A DNA stretch of 64,000 nt from Phymorhynchus buccinoides (GCA_017654935.2 CM065687.1:29007709-29071708), one strand, 5' to 3'; positions 1 through 10,883 are shown, counted from the stretch's first letter. Program-made: numbers and translations. The notes: generated from the letters alone by a model not told the origin.

Positions 1-1264
1 ATGTCTGCAACTGTCTTACCATCAGATCAACCAGCGAGATTACTTGGAGGTAAATTATCTAGATCTTCCTTCGAAAATACACTATAGAAAAGAACCTGTT
101 TAGAGTGTCAGCTTTTTCCATATCTGTTTGAGCAACGCCACCATCTTCCTTAACTAAGGGACTTATACATGACTTACATTTAGTTTTAGTTCGTACATAT
201 TTCCAAAATCTCTTGGGTTTAAGCTTGCAATCTTTTGCTATATTCTTTTCATATTCCTTTTTAGGCAGCTTTAATTTGTTATGTACAACACCCTTGTTAA
301 AAGTGTACTAGTTATGCTTATGCGGTTGTGTGTGTGTATCAGCAACACGTAAGCGTTTGTACTTGTGTTTGTATGTGGGTGTGGTTATTTCCTTGTCTGT
401 CTCGGGTCTATAGATACAGGTATCCCCAGGGTGTGGGAAAGTTTCCCCTAAGTAGATTTACAAGTTCGGTTTAAGTGGACAATAGGCGCCAGTCTGTCTG
501 TCCACAGAGGGGGGGAGGGATGCCCAAATCTTTTCTTAAAGCTTTAATCACCTTGGCCTTTGTGATTGTGAAGTGCCCACATCCTACCCTCGCCTTCGAT
601 GTAGGTTAAATAGGAACCTCAGTGATTTAGCACATACTTGTTTAGGAGGGTTTTCTAGGAACTTTGTTTCAGTTCATTCCCCCAGCTGCCCAGGGCTATC
701 TGTAGGCGTTGTCCACAATGAATGACATCACCTACTAATGAGGTGAAATGTTCAATCCAATGAAATTAAACTGTTTGTTAAAGGGGCCAATCAGAAACGA
801 ACCCCTGGCCAGATATCCAATGGGATTAGGTGTTAGGATCTGAGGGCTAAATATGGGTGGAAATTTGCTATATATTTCGTGGAAGCGTTCTAGGCGTTCT
901 CTTGTATGGCCAGCAGCATAAGTATTAACTTGCTCTGAAGACTCTGAAGTATGTAGCTGGTGGTCAGTCCTGTGCCTGGGATCTGTGTGTCACATTGTTG
1001 CTAGAGTCCTTTTACTTATTTTCCTTTCCTTTTCTTATCCTTTGATTTAGTCTCCTTCCCTTTTCTTATCCTTTTATTATATCCTTTTCTTTTACTTACC
1101 TTTTATGATATACTTTTATTTCTTTTGTAGTTTAGTAGATTGATTAAATAGTGAAAATTCCAAATTGTCTTCTTTGTTTTTGTATATCCGCATTGTGGAA
1201 AGTCTACCGAACTCCTTCCCCCTCGTCTTCTTTCTTCTTAAATCTCTTTCTCTTTCTACCTTTA
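1..1264 (-). repeat. Inverted copy of a LINE segment plus its nested insert
   Basis: Read on the minus strand, this stretch repeats about 3777-5034: base 1 pairs with about 5034 and base 1264 with about 3777. Roughly the first 290 bases match the LINE coding region just upstream of the reverse transcriptase. The rest matches the 1.05-kb insert that interrupts that LINE. Scattered mismatches show two diverged copies rather than one sequence written twice. Homology stops just before low-quality homopolymers and the gap. Confidence 0.85.
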
Positions 1265-1454
1265 TAGGGGTGGGGTCGGAAGCAAAAAAAAAAAAAACAA
1301 AAAAAAAAAAAAAGGGGGGGGGGTAAGAGAGACACGGCGGGGGAGGGGGGGGGGGTGGTCCTCCGTGGCTCTTTCGTGTTCTTACTGGCTCTTCTTCTCC
1401 TATTTCGTAAATGTGTCTAGTTGTAGTTGTGCGGCCACTCGTCTCTTCTCTTAT
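1265..1454. other. Low-complexity contig end beside the gap
   Basis: Runs of A and G (about 1284-1322 and 1339-1356) lead into the N gap. They look like poor consensus at a contig end. No gene is visible. Confidence 0.6.
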
Positions 1455-1954
1455 NNNNNNNNNNNNNNNNNNNNNNNNNNNNNNNNNNNNNNNNNNNNNN
1501 NNNNNNNNNNNNNNNNNNNNNNNNNNNNNNNNNNNNNNNNNNNNNNNNNNNNNNNNNNNNNNNNNNNNNNNNNNNNNNNNNNNNNNNNNNNNNNNNNNNN
1601 NNNNNNNNNNNNNNNNNNNNNNNNNNNNNNNNNNNNNNNNNNNNNNNNNNNNNNNNNNNNNNNNNNNNNNNNNNNNNNNNNNNNNNNNNNNNNNNNNNNN
1701 NNNNNNNNNNNNNNNNNNNNNNNNNNNNNNNNNNNNNNNNNNNNNNNNNNNNNNNNNNNNNNNNNNNNNNNNNNNNNNNNNNNNNNNNNNNNNNNNNNNN
1801 NNNNNNNNNNNNNNNNNNNNNNNNNNNNNNNNNNNNNNNNNNNNNNNNNNNNNNNNNNNNNNNNNNNNNNNNNNNNNNNNNNNNNNNNNNNNNNNNNNNN
1901 NNNNNNNNNNNNNNNNNNNNNNNNNNNNNNNNNNNNNNNNNNNNNNNNNNNNNN
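1455..1954. other. Assembly gap, 500 N
   Basis: Exactly 500 N, a conventional placeholder, so the true length is unknown. Open frames crossing it are meaningless. Confidence 0.99.
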
Positions 1955-2528
1955 AGATCTAAAAGTAAGTACTAACCACTCAGCCGTAGTAAGCAGAGTC
2001 CGCACATCATCCCAAATATATAGTTCTCCAAGTTGAAAGTCGTGAACTATGTTCTTCCACAAGCGATACATTATGAAAAGGAAACTGATTATAATAAAGA
2101 CATGAACCGTACTGCCTCATGCTTGTACAAAAATATCCATTACAAGGACATATTCGTGTCGTTCACATGACAATCACTTATAGTAGGAAGTTATTTCATT
2201 TAGCCGAATGACGAACATTCAATGATGACGTAATTTCCGTGTGATTAGTGTAAGTTCACTAACATACGTTGTTAGGGCGTCCCTCTAAGAAGGGCTCTAT
2301 ACATACATATAATAGTGCAGTGCCACATAGCCTTGATATTTGGTTTGTTTATGCGCTATTTTTTTCATTTGCAATTTCACTAACAGTTGCTGTTTCACAA
2401 TTTTGTCACAATGTAAAATGTTCATCAGAAACACCTTTTGCATTTCATTGGGTTGTGTGAGAATGATAATGATATGTCAAGATAAATAACTGTGACGTCA
2501 AGTTTCTAATAGCAACGGTGTATTCTTA
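1955..2528. other. Unique-looking AT-rich DNA, no gene seen
   Basis: No coding signature, tandem repeat or recognisable element was found here. Confidence 0.5.
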
Positions 2529-2783
2529 CACGCGTTTACACTAAGCCTATGCCCTATGGGTTAATATACGCAAATGATATGTCAAGACATTATCAGTTAT
2601 TGAGATTTGCGAGTGTGATATTGCTTTTATCCTATCTCTCGAGAGATAGGATAAAAGCAATATCACACTCGCAAATCCTAATAACGGATATATACCGATA
2701 TTTTACCTCTTTCAGATGATAATCAAACACGCGTTTACACTAAGCCTATGGGTTAATATACGCAAATGATATGTCAAGACATT
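2529..2783. repeat. Direct repeat of about 55-64 bp flanking a palindrome
   Basis: A segment starting ACGCGTTTACACTAAGCC and ending ATGTCAAGACATT occurs at about 2529-2592 and again at about 2728-2783. The first copy carries a 7-base internal duplication (CCTATGC/CCTATGG). The palindrome at 2604-2677 lies between the copies. Confidence 0.8.
2604..2677. repeat. Perfect 74-bp palindrome, 37-bp arms, no spacer
   Basis: Bases 2604-2640 are followed at once by their exact reverse complement, 2641-2677, with the centre at CTCTC/GAGAG. Partial symmetry continues a few bases outwards. Confidence 0.95.
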
Positions 2784-2890
2784 GTTTTATATCACACGCT
2801 TCCAGGCCTCTTTAGCACTACTTGAAGATCGGTATATTGTTTTATATCACACGCTTCCAGGCCTCTTTAGCGCTACTTGAAGATCGGTAT
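2781..2890. repeat. 55-bp tandem duplication
   Basis: Two adjacent copies, 2781-2835 and 2836-2890, start ATTGTTTTATATCACACGC. They differ at about one position (CACTACT versus CGCTACT), so the duplication is recent. Confidence 0.92.
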
Positions 2891-2895
2891 ATACT

Positions 2896-3035
2896 GTTGT
2901 AATTTTGTGGGGGGAAAATGTTAGCCGGACCGGGAGTTGAACCCGAGCACCAGACGGGCGCTCTACCCACTGAGCTATCCAGACCGACAACCCGGTCTCT
3001 GATATTAATCCTAATATCAGTCACTACACTCTTCC
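2896..3035 (-). mobile_element. tRNA-derived SINE copy 1
   Basis: The minus strand reads TAGCTCAGTGGGTAGAG (pol III A box) and, about 35 bases later, GGGTTCAACTC (B box), with a tRNA-like T arm. The acceptor strands no longer pair well, so this is a tRNA-derived SINE head and not a functional tRNA. The block starting TGATATTAGGATTAATATCA upstream of the A box and the 3' end ACAAAATTACAACA are shared with the next copy. Confidence 0.75.
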
Positions 3036-3102
3036 CCCTCCTTTTTTCAAGGAATAACCCCATTCCTTCCCTCCAGGCCACCAAATTAACTTCTGACACC
3101 AA

Positions 3103-3272
3103 TGTTGTAATTTTGTGTGGGTGGGGGGGGGGGGGGATGGGGATGTGTAGCCAGACCCGAGACCCAGAATCGAACCCGAGACCTCCCGAACACCAGACGG
3201 GCGCTCTACCCACTGAGCTATCCAGGCCGACAACCCGGTCCATGATATTAATCCTAATATCAGTCACTACAA
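3103..3272 (-). mobile_element. tRNA-derived SINE copy 2
   Basis: Second copy of the same SINE in the same orientation. It has the same A box and a B box reading GGGTTCGATTC, but a longer variable region and a G-rich stretch at 3120-3145. It abuts the EBP-flank copy that starts at about 3273. Confidence 0.75.
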
Positions 3273-3299
3273 TACTAGCCTAAAACAAGGAGCCAATAG
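3273..3299 (+). repeat. Fragment of a third EBP 5'-flank copy, left part
   Basis: ATACTAGCCTAAAACAAGG and the following GAGCCAATAG match the EBP upstream flank at about 25766-25795 and at 53205-53235. The flank resumes at about 6676 beyond the inserted LINE. Confidence 0.75.
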
Positions 3300-3314
3300 G
3301 GAAAAGTGATCACG

Positions 3315-6300
3315 GCATATTGATATTTGAGCTGTATGCGAACATAGAACAAAGTACAACTAAAGAATTTTATAGATATAACTTCAAAAGGGGAAACTAT
3401 AGTAAAATGAGAGAGGAACTGAGTAGCGAAGACTGGTCAGTATTGGTCGATATGGAGGTAGATCAGACTTGGGAACTAATTAAAGGAAAAGTGTTAAATA
3501 GTATAGAGCAAAATGTACCTAAAGTAAAAGTGTGTTCATAATAAAAAGTAAATCCTTTTTGGATGAATAATCAACTGCTTAGAATAATAAAGAAAAAATA
3601 TCATGCATTCCAAAGATTTTTGAACACCAAAAGAGGAAATGATTATTCTCTTTATTTTCAAGAGAGAAACAAATGTAATAAATGTAAACCACCCTTTCAG
3701 ACCTACCCTAGTGGGGCAGCACAGTTACAGAAAGGGTGTCGGGTTCGGGGTAGATAGGTTAGGATTTCTTTTAAAAAAGGTAGAAAGAGAAAAGAGATTT
3801 TAAGAAGAAAGAATTGAAGAGGGTGAAGGAGTTCGGTAGACTTTCACAATGAGGGATACACAATAAACCAAAGAAGACAATTTGGAATTTTCACTCTTTA
3901 ATCAATCTACTAAACTACAAAAAGAAATAAAAGTATATCATAAAAGGTAAGTAAAAGAAAAGGATATAATAAAAGGATAAGAAAAGGGAAGGAGACTAAA
4001 TCAAAGGATAAGAAAAGGAAAGGAAAATAAGTAAAAGGACTCTAGCAACAATGCGACACACAGATCCCAGGCACAGGACTAACCACCAGCTACAGACTTC
4101 AGAGTCTTCAGAGCAAGTTCATACTTCTGCTGCTGGTCATACAAGAGAACGCCTAGAATGTTTTTACGAAATATATAGCAAATTTCTACCCATATTTAGC
4201 CCTCAGATCCTAACACCTAATCCCATTGGATATCTGACCAGTGGTTCGTTTCTGATTGGTCACTTTAACAAACAGTTTAATTTCATTGGATTGAACATTT
4301 CACCTCATTAGTAGGTGATGTCATTCATTGTGGACAACGCCTACAGATAGCCCTGGGCAGCTGGGGAATGAACTGAAACAAAGTTCTAGAAAACCCTCCC
4401 AAACAAGTAGGGCTAAATCACTGAGGTTCTCATTTAACCTACCTCGAAGGCTAGGGTAGGGTGTGGGCACTTCACAATCACAAAGGCCAAGGTGATTAAA
4501 GCTTTAAGAAAAGATTTGGGCATCCCTCCCCCCTCTGTGGACAGACAGACTGGCGCCTATTGTCCACTTAAACCGAACTTGTAAATCTACTTAGGGGAGT
4601 ATTTCCCACACCCTGAGGACACCCGCATCTATAGACCGGACAGACAAAGAAACAACCCCACCCACATACAAACACAAGTACAAACGCTTACGTGTTGCTG
4701 ATACACACACACAACCGCATAAGCATAACTAGTACACTTTTTACAAGGGTGTACATAAACAAATTAAAGCTGCTAAAAAGGAATATGAAAAGAATATAGC
4801 AAAAGATTGCAAGCTTAAACCCAAGAGATTTTGGAAATATGTACGAACTAAAACTAAATGTAAGTCATGTATAAGTCCCTTAGTTAAGGAAGATGGTGGC
4901 GTTGCTCAAACAGATATGGAAAAAGCTGACACTCTAAACAGGTTCTTTTCTAGTGTATTTTCGAAGGAAGATCTAGATAATTTACCTCCAAGTAATCTCG
5001 CTGGTTGGTCTGATGGTAAGACAGTTGCAGACATAGTCATAACACCAAAAGCTATTGAAACAAAGTTGTACGAATTAGATACAAATAAAGCACATGGTCC
5101 TGATGGTATTCCACCTAGAGTTTTGAAAGAACTCAGTAAAGAATACTTTTTAATAAGTCAGTCAGTATGGGAACTATCCCCAGGGATTGGAAAAAAGCCT
5201 ATGTTACAGCTATATTTAAGAAAGGTACCAAGAGTGACCCAGGAAACTATAGGCCAGTTAGTTTAACATCTGTGACTTGTAAAGTTTTCGAATCCATTAT
5301 AAGAGATGTAATTGTTGATCACATGAATGTAAATCTTTACACCGAATGCCAGCATGGTTTCCGAAAACACAGATCTTGTGTCACACAGCTACTTAAGGTT
5401 ATGCAGGATTTAACAGATTTTTTTGATAAAGGTGAAAATATTGATATGATTTACTTTGATTTTAGAAAGGCCTTTGATTCGGTTCCCCATCAAAGATTAC
5501 TTATTAAGTTAGAATATTATGGTATAACAGATAATATATTAGGATGGATTAGAGATTTATTAAAAGGAAGAAAGCAGGCTGTCAGAGTTGGAAATGCTTA
5601 TTCAGAAAATGTTAACGTTGTAAGTGGTATACCCCAAGGGAGCATACTTGGTCCAGTTCTTTTTACAATTTTTATCAATGATTTGCCTCAAGAGATAAAT
5701 AGTTCCTGCAAAATATTTGCAGATGATACTAAGCTTTACAATACTACTGCAAACTTCATGTTATTGCAAAAGGATGTAGATTCCTTAGTAAATTGGTCAG
5801 AAACCTGGAAGTTGTACTTCAATGCGTCTAAATGTAAGCTTATGCATTTAGGTAAAAACAATCCTTGTAACCAATATACTATGAAGAATGGTGATACTAT
5901 AAATGAAATAATAAAATGTACAGAAGAGAAGGATTTAGGTGTAATAATGGATAAAAACCTTAAATTTGATTGTCATATTCACGAAGCTGTAAAGAAGGCA
6001 AATAAAATGCTAGGAATTATTAAGCGAACCTTTTGTTACATAGATAATGATATTTTTTTTACATTTGTTTAAAGGATTAGTTAGACCTTGTTTAGAATAC
6101 GGACATGTTGTGTGGTCTCCATATTTGAAAAGACAATCACTGATGATAGAGCGAGTGCAAAGAAGGGCTACAAAATTGATAAGAGGATTCCATAATTATT
6201 CCTACAGGGAAAGACTAGAGCTCCTTACATTACCTTCTTTAAAGGCTAGAAGAGTCAGGGGTGATTTAATTCAATGCTTCAAAATATTTAACAATATTGA

Positions 6301-6630
6301 TGACCTAAATATACAAGATTTTTTTAAATTATCAAATGTTGACAAAACTAGAAACAGTGTTGACAAAATATTTATTGAATATATAGTAAGACTAACATTA
6401 GAAAATACTGTTTTACTAACAGAACTGCACCTTTGTGGAACAAGTTACCAACTAATATTAAACAAGCACCTAATACTAACACTTTCAAAAATCTATTAGA
6501 TGACTGGGAATATTATAAAAATTTGACATATGTCATGAATATGATGAATGATTATCTAAAACCTGAGTGCACGATAAAACCTTGTACGTTAAAAATCATA
6601 TTATTAAGGATGGGATGCTTGAAAGCCTAA
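3315..6630 (+). pseudogene. LINE reverse transcriptase, broken ORF
   Basis: Pieces in different frames together cover endonuclease end, linker and RT. Visible RT motifs are NKAHGPDGIPP (about 5083-5115), FRKAFDSVPHQRLL (about 5461-5505), SGIPQGSILGPV (about 5622-5658), the catalytic FADDTKLY (about 5716-5740) and LGVIMDKNLKFD. The C-terminal 'thumb' GLVRPCLEYGHVVW follows in another frame. Breaks: the insert at about 3688; a frameshift near 5165; a frameshift at the T run 6052-6060; and another between about 6385 and 6435. The element cannot encode a working protein. Its product would have copied the element's RNA at a nicked chromosomal target. Confidence 0.9.
3688..4745. mobile_element. 1.05-kb insert inside the LINE, unclassified
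   Basis: The LINE frame breaks after RNKCNK (about 3690) and resumes at IKAAKKEYEKN (about 4760). The insert ends share only a short inverted ACCCTT. The LINE flanks show a possible TGTA repeat. The same insert-in-LINE junction is present in the inverted copy at 1-1264, so the insertion predates that duplication. No transposase is visible, so it is probably non-autonomous. Confidence 0.7.
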
Positions 6631-6675
6631 CGGCTATGTTTTTAGTCCCTAGTAACCTAACCTAACCTAATAAAT

Positions 6676-6813
6676 AAATGTTTGGGTAAAAAAAACCTTA
6701 CTGAGCTGGAGCTAGTGGAGGAAGTTGTTTTGAAAACAACCTAACCTTACCCTCTGAGTAACTTCCCTTGCTTGGGTCACTAAATTCTGATTCGTGTCAG
6801 ACGAACTTTTCTT
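6676..6813 (+). repeat. Third copy of the EBP 5' flank, right part
   Basis: The block from TTTGGGTAAAAAAAACC to GTGTCAGACGAACTTTTC parallels the sequences just upstream of EBP (about 25815-25965) and of the truncated EBP copy (about 53235-53375). No EBP exon 1 follows. A foldback structure replaces it. Confidence 0.8.
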
Positions 6814-7499
6814 CAGGGTTAAGTTTCACAAGGGCTAACGCTAGCGTGAGCGCAAATCGGCAAAAACGGTACTAAGAAACACCTCTTTCGCCGACGTTTG
6901 CCAAAAACGTTTTGTGACTACTCCGATACTGACTCGTGGCGAACTATCACGTGACTAGCATGGAGTGAATACATTTCTTGTTGTCGATTGGTCCATTACA
7001 GTTTGTTTAAAATAATAAAAAATTTTGACCAATCAGACAAGAGCTTGTAATATTCTTCCGCAAACGCTTTCTAAAGTGTTTCTTAGGCCCCGTTTGGCGT
7101 AAGCGTTATTCGCTCGGCGACCGTTATCTAGAGAAACTCACCCCTAAGTGGTTGTTTTGATAGCAGCCGGGTCGAGGTTCTCTAGATAACGGTCGCCGCG
7201 CAAATAACGCTCACGGCAAACGGGGCCTAAGAAACACTTTAGAAAGCGCTTGCGTTAGAATATTACAAGCTCTTGTCTTATTGGTCCAAAAAAATATTAT
7301 TTTAAACAAACCAAATAGACCAATCAACAACAAGAAACGTATTCACCCCCGACTAGTTCCGGATAGCTTGCGGCTTGTCACCTTTCGACTGACAGCAAAA
7401 CGCCACGCGAACTATCGGCAAACGAAGGGTGTTTCTTAGACCGTTTTTGCCGATTTGAGCGAGCGCGACGAAACGTTAGCCCTTGTGAAACGCCCCCTG
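6814..7499. mobile_element. Large foldback structure, about 320-bp arms
   Basis: The left arm (6814-7135) and right arm (7178-7499) are inverted repeats. The outer ends share GTTTCACAAGGGCTAACG, and the inner ends share CTTAGGCCCCGTTTG and TCTAGAGAA. The outermost bases (CAGGG.../...CCCTG) resemble hAT-type termini, but no clear 8-bp target duplication is seen. The 42-base loop (7136-7177) contains GTTTTGATAGCAGC, which matches the next part of the EBP flank, so the arms may be two inverted insertions around host sequence. Confidence 0.8.
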
Positions 7500-7562
7500 A
7501 TCTAGGCCTAAATAAGTAGATGATAGTCGCAGTCGCAGTGTATTCTAATCTGGATTAGTTGA

Positions 7563-7840
<278 letters not shown>

Positions 7841-7841
7841 A

Positions 7842-7960
7842 TCTGGAACAGACACATATGGGACATTAATAGATATAAAGATGGTGGGGGAACGATTCTG
7901 GAGGCAGTGCAACACCACTAAAGTCCCGACACTTTAACAATACAGATAGGTACCAGTATA
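7842..7960 (+). mobile_element. Partial SINE-like element (family of 23743-23957)
   Basis: GGAACAGACACATATGGGAC, then AAGATGGTGGGGGAACGATT and the AACAATACAGATAGG block, match the SINE-like family seen complete at 23743, 56537 and 13108. Its first about 35 bases and its 3' end are missing or diverged. Confidence 0.75.
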
Positions 7961-7989
7961 TAAACACTTGCTTTACCAGACAAGATGCT

Positions 7990-8442
7990 TTAACCTTTAC
8001 CGGATCATGCTTTTGACTACACAGACACGATTGGCGGGGGTCTTCCACGACCCCCTACTCGGCAAAGAGCGAATTCCGAGGTGTTTATCCCTGTCCGGAT
8101 GGCGGGGGTCTCCCACGACCCCTACTTGTCAATGAGTCACCATGTGTTTATCCCTGTCCGGATGGCGGGGGTCTCCCACGACCCCTACTCAATGCACTGC
8201 AGTGCTCTTTAAAGTAGGGGTCGTGGGAGACCCCCGTCATCCGGACAGGTATATCAAAATTACGCGTCATATTACGTCATTTATATTTTATACACATTAA
8301 TGAAATTTAACACACTTAAAGCCATTTACGTTTTTGACAAAGTCATGAAATTTCATGAAGATTGCTTAAATAGTTTTAGAGATATAACATGTTTCGTGTG
8401 TCAAGGGGTCGTAGGCGACCCCAGAAGTCCGGTAAAGGTTAA
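7990..8442. mobile_element. TTAA-flanked MITE with internal GC-rich repeats
   Basis: The ends are inverted: TTAACCTTTACCGGA at 7990 and TCCGGTAAAGGTTAA ending at 8442. TTAA at both ends is the piggyBac target. Inside, a unit of about 65-70 bp, GTCCGGATGGCGGGGGTCTC plus CCACGACCCCTAC, recurs three times. It is followed by an inverted copy at about 8214-8250. No transposase is present. Confidence 0.75.
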
Positions 8443-8499
8443 AGTGACCAAGTCAGCTTACTGTAAGCTTGAATAATATAAGACGTGCACTATATATTA

Positions 8500-9590
8500 T
8501 AATGTTCTGCTCCATCCTCTGCATCAAGTGGCAGGACTATGTCTCCAACGAGGAGGTCCTGCAGCGAGGAGCAAACCTGTCAAGCATGGAGACACACTGC
8601 TGCAGCAACAGCTACATTGGGCTAGACAAACCTGCCCAGCATGGAGACACACTGCTGCAGCAACAGCTACATTTGGCTAGACAAACCTGCCCAGCATGGA
8701 GACACACTGCTGCAGCAACAGCTACATTTGGCTAGACAAACCTGTCAAGCATGGAGACACACTGCTGCAGCAACAGCTACATTGGGCTAGACAAACCTGC
8801 CCAGCATGGAGACACACTGCTGCAGCAACAGCTACATTTGGCTAGACAAACCTGCCCAGCATGGAGACACACTGCTGCAGCAACAGCTACATTTGGCTAG
8901 ACAAACCTGTCAAGCATGGAGACACACTGCTGCAGCAACAGCTACATTGGGCTAGACAAACCTGTCAAGCATGGAGACACACTGCTGCAGCAACAGCTAC
9001 ATTGGGCTAGACAAACCTGTCAAGCATGGAGACACACTGCTGCAGCAACAGCTACATTGGGCTAGACAAACCTGTCAAGCATGGAGACACACTGCTGCAG
9101 CAACAGCTACATTGGGCTAGACAAACCTGTCAAGCATGGAGACACACTGCTGCAGCAACAGCTACATTGGGCTAGACAAACCTGTCAAGCATGAAGACAC
9201 ACTGCTGCAGCAACAGCTACATTGGGCTAGACAAACCTGTCAAGCATGGAGACACACTGCTGCAGCAACAGCTACATTGGGCTAGACATGTTGCCAGGAT
9301 GGAAGACACACGAATGCCCGAAGCTGTTTTCTTTGGAAGAACCGGGTGAGAGAAGGTAAACTGACCAAGTTGCCCCAGGAAACGCTTCAAAGACACAGAT
9401 CTCTTACTAGTCTACGTTCGTGCATTCAGGTTTTTTGGTTCGTACGTGTTCAAAGACCAGCTTACGAAGCAGCTTTCACTGGTAGGGATCAGGGAACCAG
9501 ACCTGGCAGCAGGTAAGGTAGTTTCAGATTGGGACAAACGGCGCTACACCATCAAAAGAGCCAGCAGAAACTTTGAACTAGTATACCAAA
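8500..9590 (+). pseudogene. Remnant of a LINE reverse-transcriptase C-terminus
   Basis: The translation reads KWQDYVSNEEVLQR, then a repeated SMET..LLQQQLH.A block, then ARMEDTRMPEAVFFG, and later FKDQLTKQLSLVGI and DLAAGKVVSDWDKRRY. This is the usual C-terminal region after the RT of one LINE group. Frames shift several times. The central SMET/LLQQQL part has been amplified into a 55-bp tandem array. Confidence 0.75.
8578..9290 (+). repeat. 55-bp minisatellite, about 13 copies
   Basis: Units begin at 8581, 8636, 8691, 8746, 8801 and so on to 9241. Each contains GGAGACACACTGCTGCAGCA and GCTACATT(G/T)GGCTAGACA. Two variants (CAAGC...TTGGG and CCAGC...TTTGG) are interspersed in blocks. The last unit runs into unamplified LINE sequence at about 9290. 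Confidence 0.95.
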
Positions 9591-10136
9591 TTTGATGATG
9601 ATAAACTGAATAGTTTTTGATAAAAACGAACGAATAGCCGGACGGACGGACGGACGGAGGCACGCCGGAGGCACGGACGGATCAGACAGAAACAATAGCT
9701 ACCCAAACCTTCAGCTCGGGGACTAAAAAGAAACGCTGCTAATGAAGAGCGACTGAGACGAACGGTAGAAGTAAATGTCCAGGCTGCAGTAGCTACAGAC
9801 CTCATAATAATAATAATGAGAAAAATTTATATAACGCCCATCCTAATATGTAGGCTACAGGGCGCTTTACACAGAATTGAAATGGAATTTTTTAAAAACA
9901 TGAAACAAAAATCCAATAACACGAGCAGACAAAACAATACTACTGTGTAAAAATGCACATAACAATCAGCAACAACAACTGCTGTGCTATCATATGTATA
10001 AGAGGTCAGCAGTAGCAGTTTCGGTCTTTGTCTGCCCCAGATGTAAGACGTCGTGCTCATCCAGTGATGAGACACAAATCTTCCCACAGAATATCGCATG
10101 CGAGGGTAGTGCTATCATCATATATATGTATCATTA
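9591..10136. other. Non-coding; (CGGA)n and a retroelement-like tail
   Basis: It holds CGGACGGACGGACGG at about 9638-9656. AATAATAATAATGAG then TTTATATAACGCCCATC at about 9808-9842 resembles LINE/SINE tails of the 'tttatatagcgc' kind also seen at 28675. No gene was found. Confidence 0.5.
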
Positions 10137-10883
10137 TACACTGCTCACAAAAAGTAGGGGATATTGACTTTGCAATATCACCATGGGTTCAATAACCAGA
10201 CCGTAAGTTTCATTCCATGTGAAAATGATAGTTCAGCCTTTCCTGGCTGTAAAATCGAAGAATCAATGTCGAACTGTCACGTGACTGACAGAGGCGATAA
10301 GCATCAGTGGGTGTGTTATTCGAAATCACAAAACACCTTTACACAGTTGACAGATTGTTGGGCCACTGCTTGCTACCAGGCATTCAAGGCAATGCTTTTT
10401 CATGCTCTGGAACAGTCTCCTGAAGATTTTCTGGAGGATTAATGTTTTTTTCCTGGCGTCCCTATAATTATCCTCTTATGACCATTACAATGGTGCAAGC
10501 TGAAATTGAAGCGTTGGGCAGATCTTAACGTCCAAAATGACAATTCATGCCTCCACCGAGCACATTTTCTGCAACATTACCTTCACATGCATGAAACCCA
10601 GACCTTCCCACGGTCTACAAGGTCCCCTGACCATTTTCAATCAAATGCCTGGCTAAACCTTGCAGGAAACCGTAGTCCAACACATTTTCAACTGTTTTAT
10701 GACTATTTTTGTGACTTTTGGACACAGTTGCACCCATTGATGTCCGTCTTCTCTAGCAATCACGTGACGTTTCAAAATTAATTTTAGTCTTCGATTTTAT
10801 GTTCAAGGAATAGCATACTTTTGTTTTCAAATTGAATAGAACTTATAATTTTGTTATTGAATCCATGGTGCACGCACGCACAC
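10137..10883. mobile_element. Degraded foldback element, Tc1/mariner-like end
   Basis: After TA (10137-10138) comes CACTGCTCACAAAAAGTAGG, typical of Tc1/mariner termini. Bases about 10167-10440 are matched in inverse by about 10600-10880; for example ATGGGTTCAATAACCA pairs with TTATTGAATCCATGG. Identity is roughly 70-75%. The right terminus is lost into a CA-rich tract. The two open frames inside (10164-10442 and 10506-10781) are the arms and not genes. Confidence 0.65.

Larger units (their letters stand above)
3299..6675 (+). mobile_element. 5'-truncated non-LTR retrotransposon (CR1/Jockey-like), with nested insert
   Basis: The element begins at the SDHG motif that closes an APE-type endonuclease, runs through the linker and the reverse transcriptase, and ends in a tail of CCTAA repeats (about 6655-6672). 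It is 5'-truncated and interrupted by a 1.05-kb insert at about 3688-4745. It sits inside a copy of the EBP 5' flank: the sequence before 3299 and after 6675 is contiguous at 53 kb. Family assignment is by eye from the RT motifs, so the clade name is tentative. Confidence 0.88.

Noticed and set aside
1365..2071. Open frames across the N gap
   Set aside because: They consist of X residues; the N run merely lacks stop codons. The same applies to 60842-61622.
2930..3000. Functional tRNA gene on the minus strand
   Set aside because: A and B boxes are present, but acceptor and anticodon stems do not pair properly and a second decayed copy follows: SINE heads.
2842..3283. 121- and 141-residue open frames on both strands
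   Set aside because: They are translations of the tandem tRNA-derived SINEs.
6655..6672. Telomere-like CCTAA repeats
   Set aside because: Only three units, and they sit exactly at the 3' end of a LINE, so they are its tail.
8581..9288. CRISPR array
   Set aside because: The 55-bp units are contiguous with no spacers, and the host is a eukaryote.
10164..10781. Two adjacent ~90-residue frames as a small gene pair
   Set aside because: The regions are inverted copies of each other (foldback arms). No codon bias or known domain was seen.
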